Assembly: GCA_964367585.1 (NCBI GenBank)
Contig: CAYIYH010000009.1
Location: 1-55,752 of the forward strand
Direction: 5' to 3'
DNA from: CAYJGJ01 sp964367585
GTDB taxonomy: Bacteria; Bacillota; Clostridia; Peptostreptococcales; Anaerovoracaceae
DNA: 55,752 nucleotides
Under the pieces are notes generated by a model. It was not told where the DNA came from. It was given only the letters and a program-made list of their open reading frames with translations, and did not search any database. Positions 1 to 7,472 of the stretch are shown here, piece by piece (position 1 is the first letter of the stretch; each line of letters begins with the position of its first letter). A program made the position numbers and the translations under genes.

Positions 1-52
1 CGCCGATAATACTTGGTGGGCAGCTGCCTGGGAAAGTAGGACGTTGCCGGTT
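1..52 (+). rRNA. rrf: 5S ribosomal RNA, 3' end (partial)
   Basis: The window opens inside a 5S rRNA gene: the bases at about 21-50 match the conserved 3' part of bacterial 5S rRNA (helix IV/V region with GGGAAAGTAGGACGTTGCCGG). The 5' part lies outside the window. A strong Rho-independent terminator follows within ten bases, as expected for the last gene of an rRNA operon. The exact mature 3' end is uncertain by a few bases. Confidence 0.88.
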
Positions 53-60
53 TATTGAAA

Positions 61-93
61 GTCTCTATGAAATATACATAGAGACTTTTTTTT
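61..93 (+). terminator. rRNA operon terminator
   Basis: Perfect 9-bp inverted repeat GTCTCTATG / CATAGAGAC (61-69 and 77-85) with a 7-base loop, followed by eight T residues. It directly follows the 5S rRNA. The 237 bases between it and the next gene hold only AT-rich sequence, including a small inverted repeat TATAGCAT / ATGCTATA (284-291, 307-314) with no T tract. Confidence 0.92.
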
Positions 94-330
94 GTTAAGA
101 ATTTTTTCACAGTAGTCGATATAAACAAAAAATGAGCACATTTCAATTTGCACTACAGTCGCTTGTTGATTGTTAAATGGAGTGGATAGAATTTTAGGTC
201 AATAACTTTCTATTAAAAATATCGGATATATAGATTTGGTATTGTAGTTTGATTAGATTTAGGAATGTAAAATGTTAGATTAGTATAGCATATATATATA
301 GTATACATGCTATATATAATGTAATATGTT

Positions 331-1785
331 TTAATAATTGAGCTCTTTTAGGATTTCCTGGATAACAACACGCTCATCGAATGGATATTTTTTACCATTT
401 ATTTCTTGGTAGTCTTCATGCCCTTTACCAGCTAAGACTATGATATCGCCTGGTTGAGCGTTTTGGATGCTAAATTTTATGGCATTCTTTCTATCTGGGA
501 TTTCAATATATTTCCCATTTGTTTTACTTATACCGATTTTGATATCATCTATAATATCGAAAATGCTTTCATAACGATTGTTATCTGACGTTATAATAGA
601 TAGGTCCGCTAATTTTCCGCAAACTTCGCCAACCTCATAACGGCGACTTTTAGGTCTATTTCCGCCTGCTCCAAATACGCATACAACCCTTTTGGGTTTA
701 TATTCTATAATAGTAGATAATATACTCTCCATGCTCAATGCATTGTGCGCATAGTCAATTAACAATATGAAATCATTTGATATATTAATAGGTTCGACTC
801 TTCCTTTTGCTTTTGTTATTTGCAATCCTTTAACTATTGCATCGTCATTAATTCCAAAATGTTTACAAGAGGCTATTGCTGCTAGCGCATTGTACGAGTT
901 AAATTTCCCGGGAAGATTAATTCGAAAATTCATATTTGTTTTTCCTGTAACCTTAAGTGTAGATCCCAAAGATGAGTAGTCCGAGATCAATTTGCTTTCG
1001 ATGCAACGATAGTCGGAGTTTTCATTGAATCCGTAACTAATTACTTTGCAAGTACGTCCAGCTAGTATCTTCTCGATGTTTTGATCATCAAAGTTTAGTA
1101 TTCCCGTGTTACACATTTGGAATAGTAAAGATTTACAGTGTAGATATTCATCCATCTCCTTATGTTCTACACCACCAATGTGATCTTCTGATAGGTTCGT
1201 AAATATTCCGCAATCTAATTCAAAACCATAGATGCGTTTGTCTCTAATTCCGATCGAAGAAACTTCCATTACACAGTAATCGCAACCCTGTTGTACTAAC
1301 ATCGCCATGTATTTTTGAACTAGGTAACTTTGGGGGGTTGTATTATCTAGTTTTTCTAATTTATCACCAATGATAAGACCAATTGTTCCAATAACCCCGA
1401 CTTTGTAACCAGCATATTCTAAAATACTTTTTATCATTATGCTAGTAGTAGTTTTACCTTTTGTGCCAGTTATTCCGATCGTTTTAAGCTTTTCGTAAGG
1501 TCTATCAAAGTAATGTGCTGAAAGAATAGCTAGAGATTCTCTTGTATCGTTAACAATTACTACGGGTAGGCTAGAATCTATTTTTTTCGAGGCAACTATA
1601 AGTTTAGCCCCATTTTTAAATGCCTCATCTGCATAAGTATGGCCATCAACATGTGCTCCTTCTATGCAAACAAAGATGGAATTGTCCTTTGCTTCTCTTG
1701 AGTCATAAACAATGTCGTTTACTTCGAAATTATCATTACATTCGTATTTTATCCCAGATAGGTTAAGAATCTGATTTACTTGCAT
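331..1785 (-). CDS. murE: MurE-like Mur ligase (UDP-MurNAc-tripeptide synthetase family)
   Basis: Mur ligase of 484 residues, close to the usual MurE length. Seen: P-loop GTKGKTTT at residues 107-114, the NTTP substrate loop (148-151), the lysine usually carbamylated (K218 in HCKSLLF), central ATPase and C-terminal ligase domains, and GKGHEDYQ near the end. MurE adds the third amino acid to UDP-MurNAc-L-Ala-D-Glu in the cytoplasm. The amino-acid motif, DNPRxE in meso-diaminopimelate enzymes, reads DNNRYE (401-406); the Arg is kept, so a diaminopimelate-like substrate is plausible. The usual SSHAL reads SSIGI (176-180). Start chosen at the ATG after AGAGGAAA; it overlaps the end of the MFS gene by 23 bp, so the two are co-transcribed. 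It lies outside a division/cell-wall cluster and may be a second MurE paralogue. Confidence 0.82.
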   Translation of the reverse strand: MQVNQILNLSGIKYECNDNFEVNDIVYDSREAKDNSIFVCIEGAHVDGHTYADEAFKNGAKLIVASKKIDSSLPVVIVNDTRESLAILSAHYFDRPYEKLKTIGITGTKGKTTTSIMIKSILEYAGYKVGVIGTIGLIIGDKLEKLDNTTPQSYLVQKYMAMLVQQGCDYCVMEVSSIGIRDKRIYGFELDCGIFTNLSEDHIGGVEHKEMDEYLHCKSLLFQMCNTGILNFDDQNIEKILAGRTCKVISYGFNENSDYRCIESKLISDYSSLGSTLKVTGKTNMNFRINLPGKFNSYNALAAIASCKHFGINDDAIVKGLQITKAKGRVEPINISNDFILLIDYAHNALSMESILSTIIEYKPKRVVCVFGAGGNRPKSRRYEVGEVCGKLADLSIITSDNNRYESIFDIIDDIKIGISKTNGKYIEIPDRKNAIKFSIQNAQPGDIIVLAGKGHEDYQEINGKKYPFDERVVIQEILKELNY

Positions 1786-3034
1786 TATTTTTTCCTCTGT
1801 TTGTATTATTATTAAGCAATGGATAAGTGCCCACAAATATAGCACATAAAATAACCATTACCCAACTTATTCCTATTTGGTCGGCTATTAATCCAAGAAG
1901 GGGGGCAAATATCATTAATAATACTGACTTTAGTTGAGCCGCTGCACTGAGAGTTGTTGCCCTACTTGATTTTTCTATATTATCATCTATTTCATCTACA
2001 AATATCGGTTTGCGAATATTATGCAAAATGTAAAATACAATATATATCATGCAAACAATCAAATATTGCTCCGTGAATACTGCGAGCAGCCCACAGGAAA
2101 TCGCGTAAGATATGTGCAATATCGATAAGCATTCAATATTTGTTCTTTTTTCTTTCAATATATACGCTTTTTTAGAAAAGTATGAACCGACTAGATTTAG
2201 GATAGTGTAGACAACCCCTAATATTACTTTTAAATTATCATCAGCGGATAAAGTGGAAATTAGTGAAAGTCCGGTTCCGGTTATGATGATTTCTAATAAT
2301 GGTTGAATTAAATCCTTTGCATATGAAAAACCTGCTTCGGAAACGCCTTCTTCAATTAGGATATTCCGTAGTTTTTTATTTTTACGAAAGCTATCAACAA
2401 TTCCTTTACTCATTTCTTTAAAAGATGCATCACTTTTTTTATCTGATGTATCTAAGAACTTAGGATAGCTCATAATTAACATCAAGTCTAGTAAATAGGG
2501 GATTATGGAAAAGAGGAATATATAGCTGTCGGTAGGTACAATGAGTATCAATCCAATTCCGAGTAGGCTACTAATAGCACTTCCAATCAAAGAAAAAGAG
2601 CGAGTTCTTCCATATACAAAAGTTTTTTCAGTACGCCAATTCTTGGAGTCCAAGTAAGTATATATCATCGCTTTGTGAGTACCCGATCTAAATGCCTCGC
2701 CCAGACCAAAAAAGATCATTCCAAAAATTGCAACTGTGAAACTGTCCAAAAAGAAGAAAAAAACAAATGAGATAATATAAAAGCTAAAACAAAAGTACAT
2801 TTCTTTTTTTCGGCCGAAGTAATCTGCTATTATTCCAGAGGGAATCTCAAAGATATTTACAATTACTTCTCTGATTGCAATTAATATTCCAATCTGGAAG
2901 AGATTTACGTTATTTCCCATTAAATAGATAATTAAATACGGCTCAAAAAATTTCAAATTCTTTAGAAAGCCATAAGCACAGAATTTTTTAATCTGAATAT
3001 CCTTGAGTATATCTTGTCTAAATGCATTATTCAT
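1763..3034 (-). CDS. MFS transporter
   Basis: Integral membrane protein of 423 residues with about twelve hydrophobic segments. The cytoplasmic loop 2-3 motif GIIADYFGRKKEM is the Major Facilitator motif A (GxxxDxxGRRR). Substrate cannot be read from sequence; the family includes drug and sugar exporters. AAGGAG precedes the ATG, but with a rather long spacing of about 13 bases. It overlaps the MurE-like ligase and is probably co-transcribed from an AT-rich upstream promoter. The pairing with a Mur ligase could point to a cell-wall precursor or amino-acid role, but this is inference only. Confidence 0.8.
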   Translation of the reverse strand: MNNAFRQDILKDIQIKKFCAYGFLKNLKFFEPYLIIYLMGNNVNLFQIGILIAIREVIVNIFEIPSGIIADYFGRKKEMYFCFSFYIISFVFFFFLDSFTVAIFGMIFFGLGEAFRSGTHKAMIYTYLDSKNWRTEKTFVYGRTRSFSLIGSAISSLLGIGLILIVPTDSYIFLFSIIPYLLDLMLIMSYPKFLDTSDKKSDASFKEMSKGIVDSFRKNKKLRNILIEEGVSEAGFSYAKDLIQPLLEIIITGTGLSLISTLSADDNLKVILGVVYTILNLVGSYFSKKAYILKEKRTNIECLSILHISYAISCGLLAVFTEQYLIVCMIYIVFYILHNIRKPIFVDEIDDNIEKSSRATTLSAAAQLKSVLLMIFAPLLGLIADQIGISWVMVILCAIFVGTYPLLNNNTNRGKNNASKSDS

Positions 3035-3167
3035 AGTATATTAAGTACTCCTTTATTTGAATAGATGTTATGGTTTCAATATGTCTGTGTGAATATTGAG
3101 TACAATGTTTTACTCTTTCATTCTTCAAAATTCAAAATGGTGTGTGATATGTAATTTCTATTATATT

Positions 3168-3184
3168 ATTATATCATTATATCA
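3168..3184 (-). promoter_or_regulatory. tandem extended -10 elements upstream of the MFS-murE pair
   Basis: On the minus strand TGATATAAT occurs twice, overlapping by one base (3168-3176 and 3176-3184), an extended -10 form (TGnTATAAT). No good -35 was seen. Transcription would give a leader of about 120 bases before the MFS start. The rest of the gap 3035-3317 is AT-rich with no gene that I can support. Confidence 0.3.
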
Positions 3185-3317
3185 TAAGTGTACTTGATAA
3201 TGTGGATTTATATTAGAATAAATTTCATTTTCTGTATCAAGAAATCAATAATTTTGTATCTTTCGAAAATAATTCCACGTTTAATTCACGTTTGGTATAA
3301 TATTGAAGGAATGTACT

Positions 3318-3519
3318 ATGAAGAAGTTTTCTATTTTATGTATAAAACCTATGTTATTTTATCAATTAGAGTGAAACAGTCTATGCAACAACCGCTACTA
3401 AAATTGGAAAATATGTAGACAGTGATAATAATACAAATTATAAAAACAGCGGGAATAATAATGGGAAGGATGAAAGTTCATACGATGGTAATGTAATGGA
3501 ACATGGTAAAGGTAAGTAG
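3318..3519 (+). pseudogene. decayed small secreted-protein gene (frameshift)
   Basis: AAGGA seven bases before an ATG at 3318 starts MKKFSILCIKPMLFYQLE and then a stop (3372-3374). The next frame, open from 3370 to the stop at 3517-3519, encodes a hydrophilic Asn/Gly-rich tail that begins SETVYATTATKIGKYVD. Joined by a one-base shift, they read as a signal peptide with a VYA-type cleavage site and a mature peptide of roughly 45 residues. This is the usual look of a small exported protein, so I read it as a frameshifted relic. No family recognised. A sequencing error could give the same picture. Confidence 0.4.
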
Positions 3520-3652
3520 CAATATATTTTGAACTTATCGGATGGAATTGTTGAATTGACTTTGAAATAATGTTCTGTTATAATTATAAATATTAAAATA
3601 AAAACAACACGCCGTATTGTTACGTATTTAGAGGAGGGAGGGAAGTATTTTT

Positions 3653-4966
3653 ATGAATAGATTTCTTAATTGGCTTAATAATGCAACAATAACGAAGAAA
3701 TTTCTTCCGTTGCAATTATTTGTTATAGTAAGTGTTTTAATCATCGCTGTATTCTTGGTTTTTTCGCTTGCAATTGTTAATAACTCCTCGCAAAATATCA
3801 TCGATAATAATGTGAGGCACAAAGAAGAGCTGAGTGCTATTATCAGAAATATGTATGTTTGTCGAGTATTAGGGCGGGATATTTTATTTGCCGAGGATGA
3901 ATCTGTAAAAAATGGTTATTACGACGATTATATAACAGCATTCGATGATCTTGATCATAAAATGGATGAATACGCTAAGTATTTGACAGGATCTCAGCTA
4001 GTAGAATTTGAAAGTATTATTGAGGAAAAAAACGAATATAAAGAAAGTATGATACTTTCGGCGGACATTTGGATCGCTGGTGGTGATTACGCTGATGCAT
4101 TGTATGCTTTGCAAGTTGTAACACCTATTGCAAATGAATTCTTTGGCAGTATAGATGACTTCTCTTATGAAGAAGAAATAATAATGCAAGAGGCCCTTGA
4201 AAATAATGATACGCTTGTATTTACTATGTTTATTTCCGCGGGTGTAATAGGTTTAATTATTATACTTGGTGTTATTCTCTTTACCATATTTTTCTCAAGA
4301 AGTATGAGTACGAGTCTTATCAAACTTGAAAAGGCGATGTCACAAATAGCAGAAACGGGAAATATGAAGATCGAAATACCGAGCGAACTATATACAAATG
4401 ACGAAGTAGGCAGAATTGCTAACGTAGCAAATAAAATGAAAACCATGCTTCTTGAATATTCTTTTAATGACACATTAACTGGTGGATATAATGCAAAGGC
4501 ATATCATGAAGAATTAAATGAGATATTTCATGATGAGGACAAAGAAAAGAGTGTTTGGTGTATTATATCGGATATGAATAATCTTAAGCAAATTAATGAC
4601 AATCTAGGACATATTGAAGGAGATAATGCACTAAGGAATTCCTATTACGCGCTTAATAGTAATTTTGGAAAGTTTGGAAAGACTTTCCGTATAGGCGGAG
4701 ATGAATTTGTCTCTCTTTTGATTGGTTGTGAAAAAAGCGAGATAGATGCTATGATCACAGATGTAATCAGTCATATCAGTAAAGTGAACAAAAATGCAGT
4801 ATATAAATATTCTCTTGCAATAGGGTATGATAAATTTGTGGGAAAAACTATGATTCAATACAATGATTTCTTTAAAATAGTAGATCAGAAGATGTATGAT
4901 GATAAAATAGCTAGTAAGGAATCTCGAATGACTTCGAGAGTTTTTTCATCGCATCATAGTGAGTAG
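3653..4966 (+). CDS. membrane-bound GGDEF diguanylate cyclase with HAMP domain
   Basis: 437 residues: transmembrane helix 1 (about 19-42), an extracytoplasmic mostly helical sensor region (43-185, MCP four-helix-bundle like), transmembrane helix 2 (187-213), a HAMP linker (214-266) and a GGDEF domain (272-430). The active-site loop FRIGGDEF is intact (GGDEF at 348-352), so it should make c-di-GMP from two GTP. No RxxD inhibitory site is visible at the usual place before it. The ATG follows a purine-rich GAGGAGGGAGGGAAG. No c-di-GMP effector gene is adjacent. The final codons overlap a terminator hairpin. Confidence 0.87.
   Translation: MNRFLNWLNNATITKKFLPLQLFVIVSVLIIAVFLVFSLAIVNNSSQNIIDNNVRHKEELSAIIRNMYVCRVLGRDILFAEDESVKNGYYDDYITAFDDLDHKMDEYAKYLTGSQLVEFESIIEEKNEYKESMILSADIWIAGGDYADALYALQVVTPIANEFFGSIDDFSYEEEIIMQEALENNDTLVFTMFISAGVIGLIIILGVILFTIFFSRSMSTSLIKLEKAMSQIAETGNMKIEIPSELYTNDEVGRIANVANKMKTMLLEYSFNDTLTGGYNAKAYHEELNEIFHDEDKEKSVWCIISDMNNLKQINDNLGHIEGDNALRNSYYALNSNFGKFGKTFRIGGDEFVSLLIGCEKSEIDAMITDVISHISKVNKNAVYKYSLAIGYDKFVGKTMIQYNDFFKIVDQKMYDDKIASKESRMTSRVFSSHHSE
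4922..4946 (+). terminator. intrinsic terminator inside the end of the GGDEF gene
   Basis: TCTCGAA / TTCGAGA (4922-4928, 4933-4939) with a TGAC loop, followed by GTTTTTT. It is a compact, convincing terminator, yet it lies within the last fifteen or so codons, before the stop at 4964-4966. Confidence 0.7.
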
Positions 4967-4983
4967 AATTTAAGATTGCAAGT

Positions 4984-5090
4984 TGGCACGAGAGGCGATT
5001 AGACTCATAGGGTTTTAGTGGGCGATTATGTACTCGTCACTGAAAGTTAGACGATGGAACCTGCCTCTATAGGCGGGTTCCATCTTGCCA
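4984..5090. ncRNA. possible structured RNA, three-way junction
   Basis: An intergenic stretch less AT-rich than its surroundings folds on paper as an outer stem TGGCA/TGCCA (4984-4988, 5086-5090), a second stem ACGAG/CTCGT (4988-4992, 5033-5037) and a very strong hairpin GATGGAACC/GGTTCCATC (5053-5061, 5076-5084) extended by GCC/GGC. GGCGATTA occurs twice between the arms of the second stem. No T tract follows the hairpin. No known riboswitch, SRP, RNase P or 6S signature was recognised. Strand and function are unknown. Confidence 0.3.
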
Positions 5091-5104
5091 TGGTTATAAA
5101 TATG

Positions 5105-5146
5105 AAAAAGAAGCTTTCCTTCCAACTTGAAGAGAGGCTTCTTTTT
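5105..5146. terminator. bidirectional terminator
   Basis: AAAAAGAAGC (5105-5114) pairs with GCTTCTTTTT (5137-5146), with an inner CTTC/GAAG pairing. With A and T tracts on both sides it can stop transcription from either strand: the possible RNA on the plus strand and the thioredoxin operon on the minus strand. Confidence 0.8.
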
Positions 5147-5162
5147 GTATGATGTAATTTTG

Positions 5163-5630
5163 TTACCTATGTTTTGTGATGATTTTAACTACTTCATCGG
5201 TTTTTAAGACTTTGCCTACAGACACTACTTTAGAATCAATAACTAGTGCAGGAGTCGATATTACGCCGTAAGATGCAATGGATGCAAAATCAGTTACATG
5301 TTGAATTTCGATATTTTCTCCCATTTGAGATAGTGCTTCTTTTACATTATTTTCAAGTTCTGTACATTTCTTACAACCAGGCCCTAGTACTTTTATTCCA
5401 TCTGTTTTTTTGTTTTCGGCCGCTTTAGCTTCGATGTCTGAAACTTTGCACACGCTACCACAGTCACACATCGCCATTTCCTCGCTTGTGTCTTCCTTTT
5501 CAGTGTTCACAGACGGAACGCAGCAAGTGCCACCGCCACAGTCGTCTTGTGCGATTTCAGGTGTAGGTTCACAATTTCCTTTACAGCCACAAGATACTTC
5601 TTTCTTTTTTCCAAAATTAAATAATCCCAT
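5163..5630 (-). CDS. thioredoxin-fold redox protein with cysteine-rich N-terminus
   Basis: 155 residues. The C-terminal part (about 78-155) is a small thioredoxin-like domain with GPGCKKC (Cys86, Cys89) and a cis-Pro loop STPAL, as in the redox-active disulfide protein 2 family. The N-terminal 61 residues carry nine cysteines in three groups: CGCKGNC (14-20), CGGGTCC (31-37) and CDCGSVC (55-61), resembling a metal-binding tail. It is the last gene of an operon with an ArsR regulator, an ArsP-like permease and a CoA-disulfide reductase. Inference: a thiol donor or metal(loid) chaperone for that system. ATG follows AAGGAGG. Confidence 0.78.
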   Translation of the reverse strand: MGLFNFGKKKEVSCGCKGNCEPTPEIAQDDCGGGTCCVPSVNTEKEDTSEEMAMCDCGSVCKVSDIEAKAAENKKTDGIKVLGPGCKKCTELENNVKEALSQMGENIEIQHVTDFASIASYGVISTPALVIDSKVVSVGKVLKTDEVVKIITKHR

Positions 5631-5710
5631 TTTTCCTCCTTATATTTTAAATTGAGACTAAATTATTAATGTGTTTACGCCGTTGATACTACTCAAAGTT
5701 CAAGCAAGTA

Positions 5711-7348
5711 CTAACTATTTCTTTTACGCGTTGGTTTGTAGAATTTGTGCCCACCCGAGAGGTTGCGTACATTTTTAAATCCTTTTCCTATCAAGATGTT
5801 TTGGGCAGCATTACCTGTAACTCCTTTGTTGCAGTACGTAACCGTAAGTAGATTTTTATCGAGTGGCAAATCTGTATTTCTCAATTCAGACTGCGGTATA
5901 TTGATTGCATTATTCACGGAACCTTTTTCCATAAAGTCGGTTGTACTTCGGACATCTATTATTTGAACTTCTTTTACTGTGTCGATCTCTGAAGATGTAA
6001 AAAGCTTTCTATCCCCATTGATTGCATTATCTAATATCATTCCAGTATAGTGTACTGGATCTTTTGTTGTGGAAAAGGGGGGTGCATATGCCAAGTCGAG
6101 ATGAAACAGTTCATCGACAGTCGCTCCATATGTAATTAAGGTTGCAAATACATCTATTCTTTTATCTACACCCTCAGCTCCAATAATCTGAACTCCGAGT
6201 AGTCGGCTAGTTTTTTTATCAGCTATAGCTTTAATTACCATCTCCTTTCCCCCCATATATTCCGGTTTATTGGGTTTTATATTATGGCAAATTTCAACTT
6301 CATAGCCATTTTCTATCGCATCTATTTCGTTTAATCCGCTAGTGCCAACTGTAATATCTAAGAATTTAAATATCCCCGTGGACAAATTACCTTTATACCT
6401 TAGAGTACCACCGGTTACACAATCTCCCGCTATTCTACCTGTTTTGTTGGCAGTTGAGCCTAATGGACGATATGTAGGCTTTTTAGTAATAGACGAATAT
6501 GTTTCAATACAATCACCGCACGCGTAGATATTGGCATAGCTTGTTTTCATCGTATCGTCGACTTTGATTGCACTGGTCTCACCTAATTGAATCCCGCATT
6601 TTTGTGCAAGAGTCGTATTTGGTCGAACCCCAGTTGAAATTACAACAAAATCTGCATCTAGAGTCGTATTGTTTGAAAGGGTAACGGTTTTATCATTGAT
6701 GTTTGAAATTGCAACTTGTTTAATTATATTTATTCCCTTTTCCAAAAGTTGATTTTCGAGATATGTCGCCATATCTTCATCTAAGTTAGGAGTAATTTTA
6801 TTCGCTAGTTCTACGACGGTAACATCCATGCCTAGGTGAAGAAAATTTTCGAGCAATTCAAATCCGATAAATCCGGTTCCTACAATGACTGCTCGTTTCG
6901 GTTTATTAGTATCAATATAATTTTTTATTTTAGTTGCATCATATATATTTCTCAGAAAAAATACGTTGTCAGAATCTATGCCTTTTATTGTAGGTTTGAA
7001 TGGACTAGCACCCGTGGCAACTATCAATTTGTCGTAATTATCTGTGAAGATTTCCCGATTTTCCATGTTTAATATTGAGAGAGAGTTTTTTGTGGGATTG
7101 ATAGAAAGAACCTCGAACCCTGTTTTTACCTCAATATTATACTTTTTTTTAAAAAAAGATGGGTCGCGAGGTGTTAGCATATCTATAGAGTCTACTTCAC
7201 CACCGATATAATATGGCATGCCGCAACCTGAATATGATATAAACGTATCTCTATCGTAGATAATTATTTCTGCATTTTCATCATTTCTTCTTGCCTTTGC
7301 CGCAGCCGATGTTCCCGCTGCTACTGCACCTATAATTATTATTTTCAT
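5711..7348 (-). CDS. CoA-disulfide reductase / rhodanese fusion (FAD-dependent)
   Basis: 545 residues. N-terminal FAD domain with a GAVAAGTSAA dinucleotide fold and the single redox Cys42 in SYSGCGMPYY, typical of CoA-disulfide/NADH-oxidase-like reductases. A second nucleotide fold GTGFIGFE lies near 157-164, then the dimerisation domain with YAPPFSTTKDP. The C-terminal 90 or so residues are a rhodanese domain with IIDVRS and the active-site loop YCNKGVTGNAA. Known relatives reduce CoA disulfide, persulfide or polysulfide with NAD(P)H. In this arsR operon it may keep thiols reduced or handle sulfane sulfur. ATG preceded by AAAAGG; 80 bp before the thioredoxin gene. Confidence 0.87.
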   Translation of the reverse strand: MKIIIIGAVAAGTSAAAKARRNDENAEIIIYDRDTFISYSGCGMPYYIGGEVDSIDMLTPRDPSFFKKKYNIEVKTGFEVLSINPTKNSLSILNMENREIFTDNYDKLIVATGASPFKPTIKGIDSDNVFFLRNIYDATKIKNYIDTNKPKRAVIVGTGFIGFELLENFLHLGMDVTVVELANKITPNLDEDMATYLENQLLEKGINIIKQVAISNINDKTVTLSNNTTLDADFVVISTGVRPNTTLAQKCGIQLGETSAIKVDDTMKTSYANIYACGDCIETYSSITKKPTYRPLGSTANKTGRIAGDCVTGGTLRYKGNLSTGIFKFLDITVGTSGLNEIDAIENGYEVEICHNIKPNKPEYMGGKEMVIKAIADKKTSRLLGVQIIGAEGVDKRIDVFATLITYGATVDELFHLDLAYAPPFSTTKDPVHYTGMILDNAINGDRKLFTSSEIDTVKEVQIIDVRSTTDFMEKGSVNNAINIPQSELRNTDLPLDKNLLTVTYCNKGVTGNAAQNILIGKGFKNVRNLSGGHKFYKPTRKRNS

Positions 7349-7382
7349 TGTAAGACCTTTTCTTTCAGATTTAGCCCATGGC

Positions 7383-7450
7383 TAGTATGATAACATGGTT
7401 CGGCGAAGCTTAGTACTATTCTTTCGAACCTATAGTCTGATTACATGGTT
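7383..7450. repeat. 18-bp imperfect direct repeat between permease and reductase
   Basis: TAGTATGATAACATGGTT (7383-7400) and TAGTCTGATTACATGGTT (7433-7450) differ at two positions and start exactly 50 bases apart, within the 124-bp gap between the permease and CoA-disulfide reductase genes. They could be binding sites or a small duplication; no function can be assigned. Confidence 0.45.
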
Positions 7451-7472
7451 TTGTGATTGTTTCGAATAGCTG

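Noticed and set aside
3188..3418. Open frame of 76 codons upstream of the GGDEF gene
   Set aside because: Composition is AT-driven, no ribosome site at its start, and the better-supported small gene relic uses other frames in the same stretch.
4984..5090. Possible c-di-GMP riboswitch next to the GGDEF gene
   Set aside because: Lies downstream of the GGDEF gene and lacks the GEMM-I consensus; no gene in the plus direction would be controlled.
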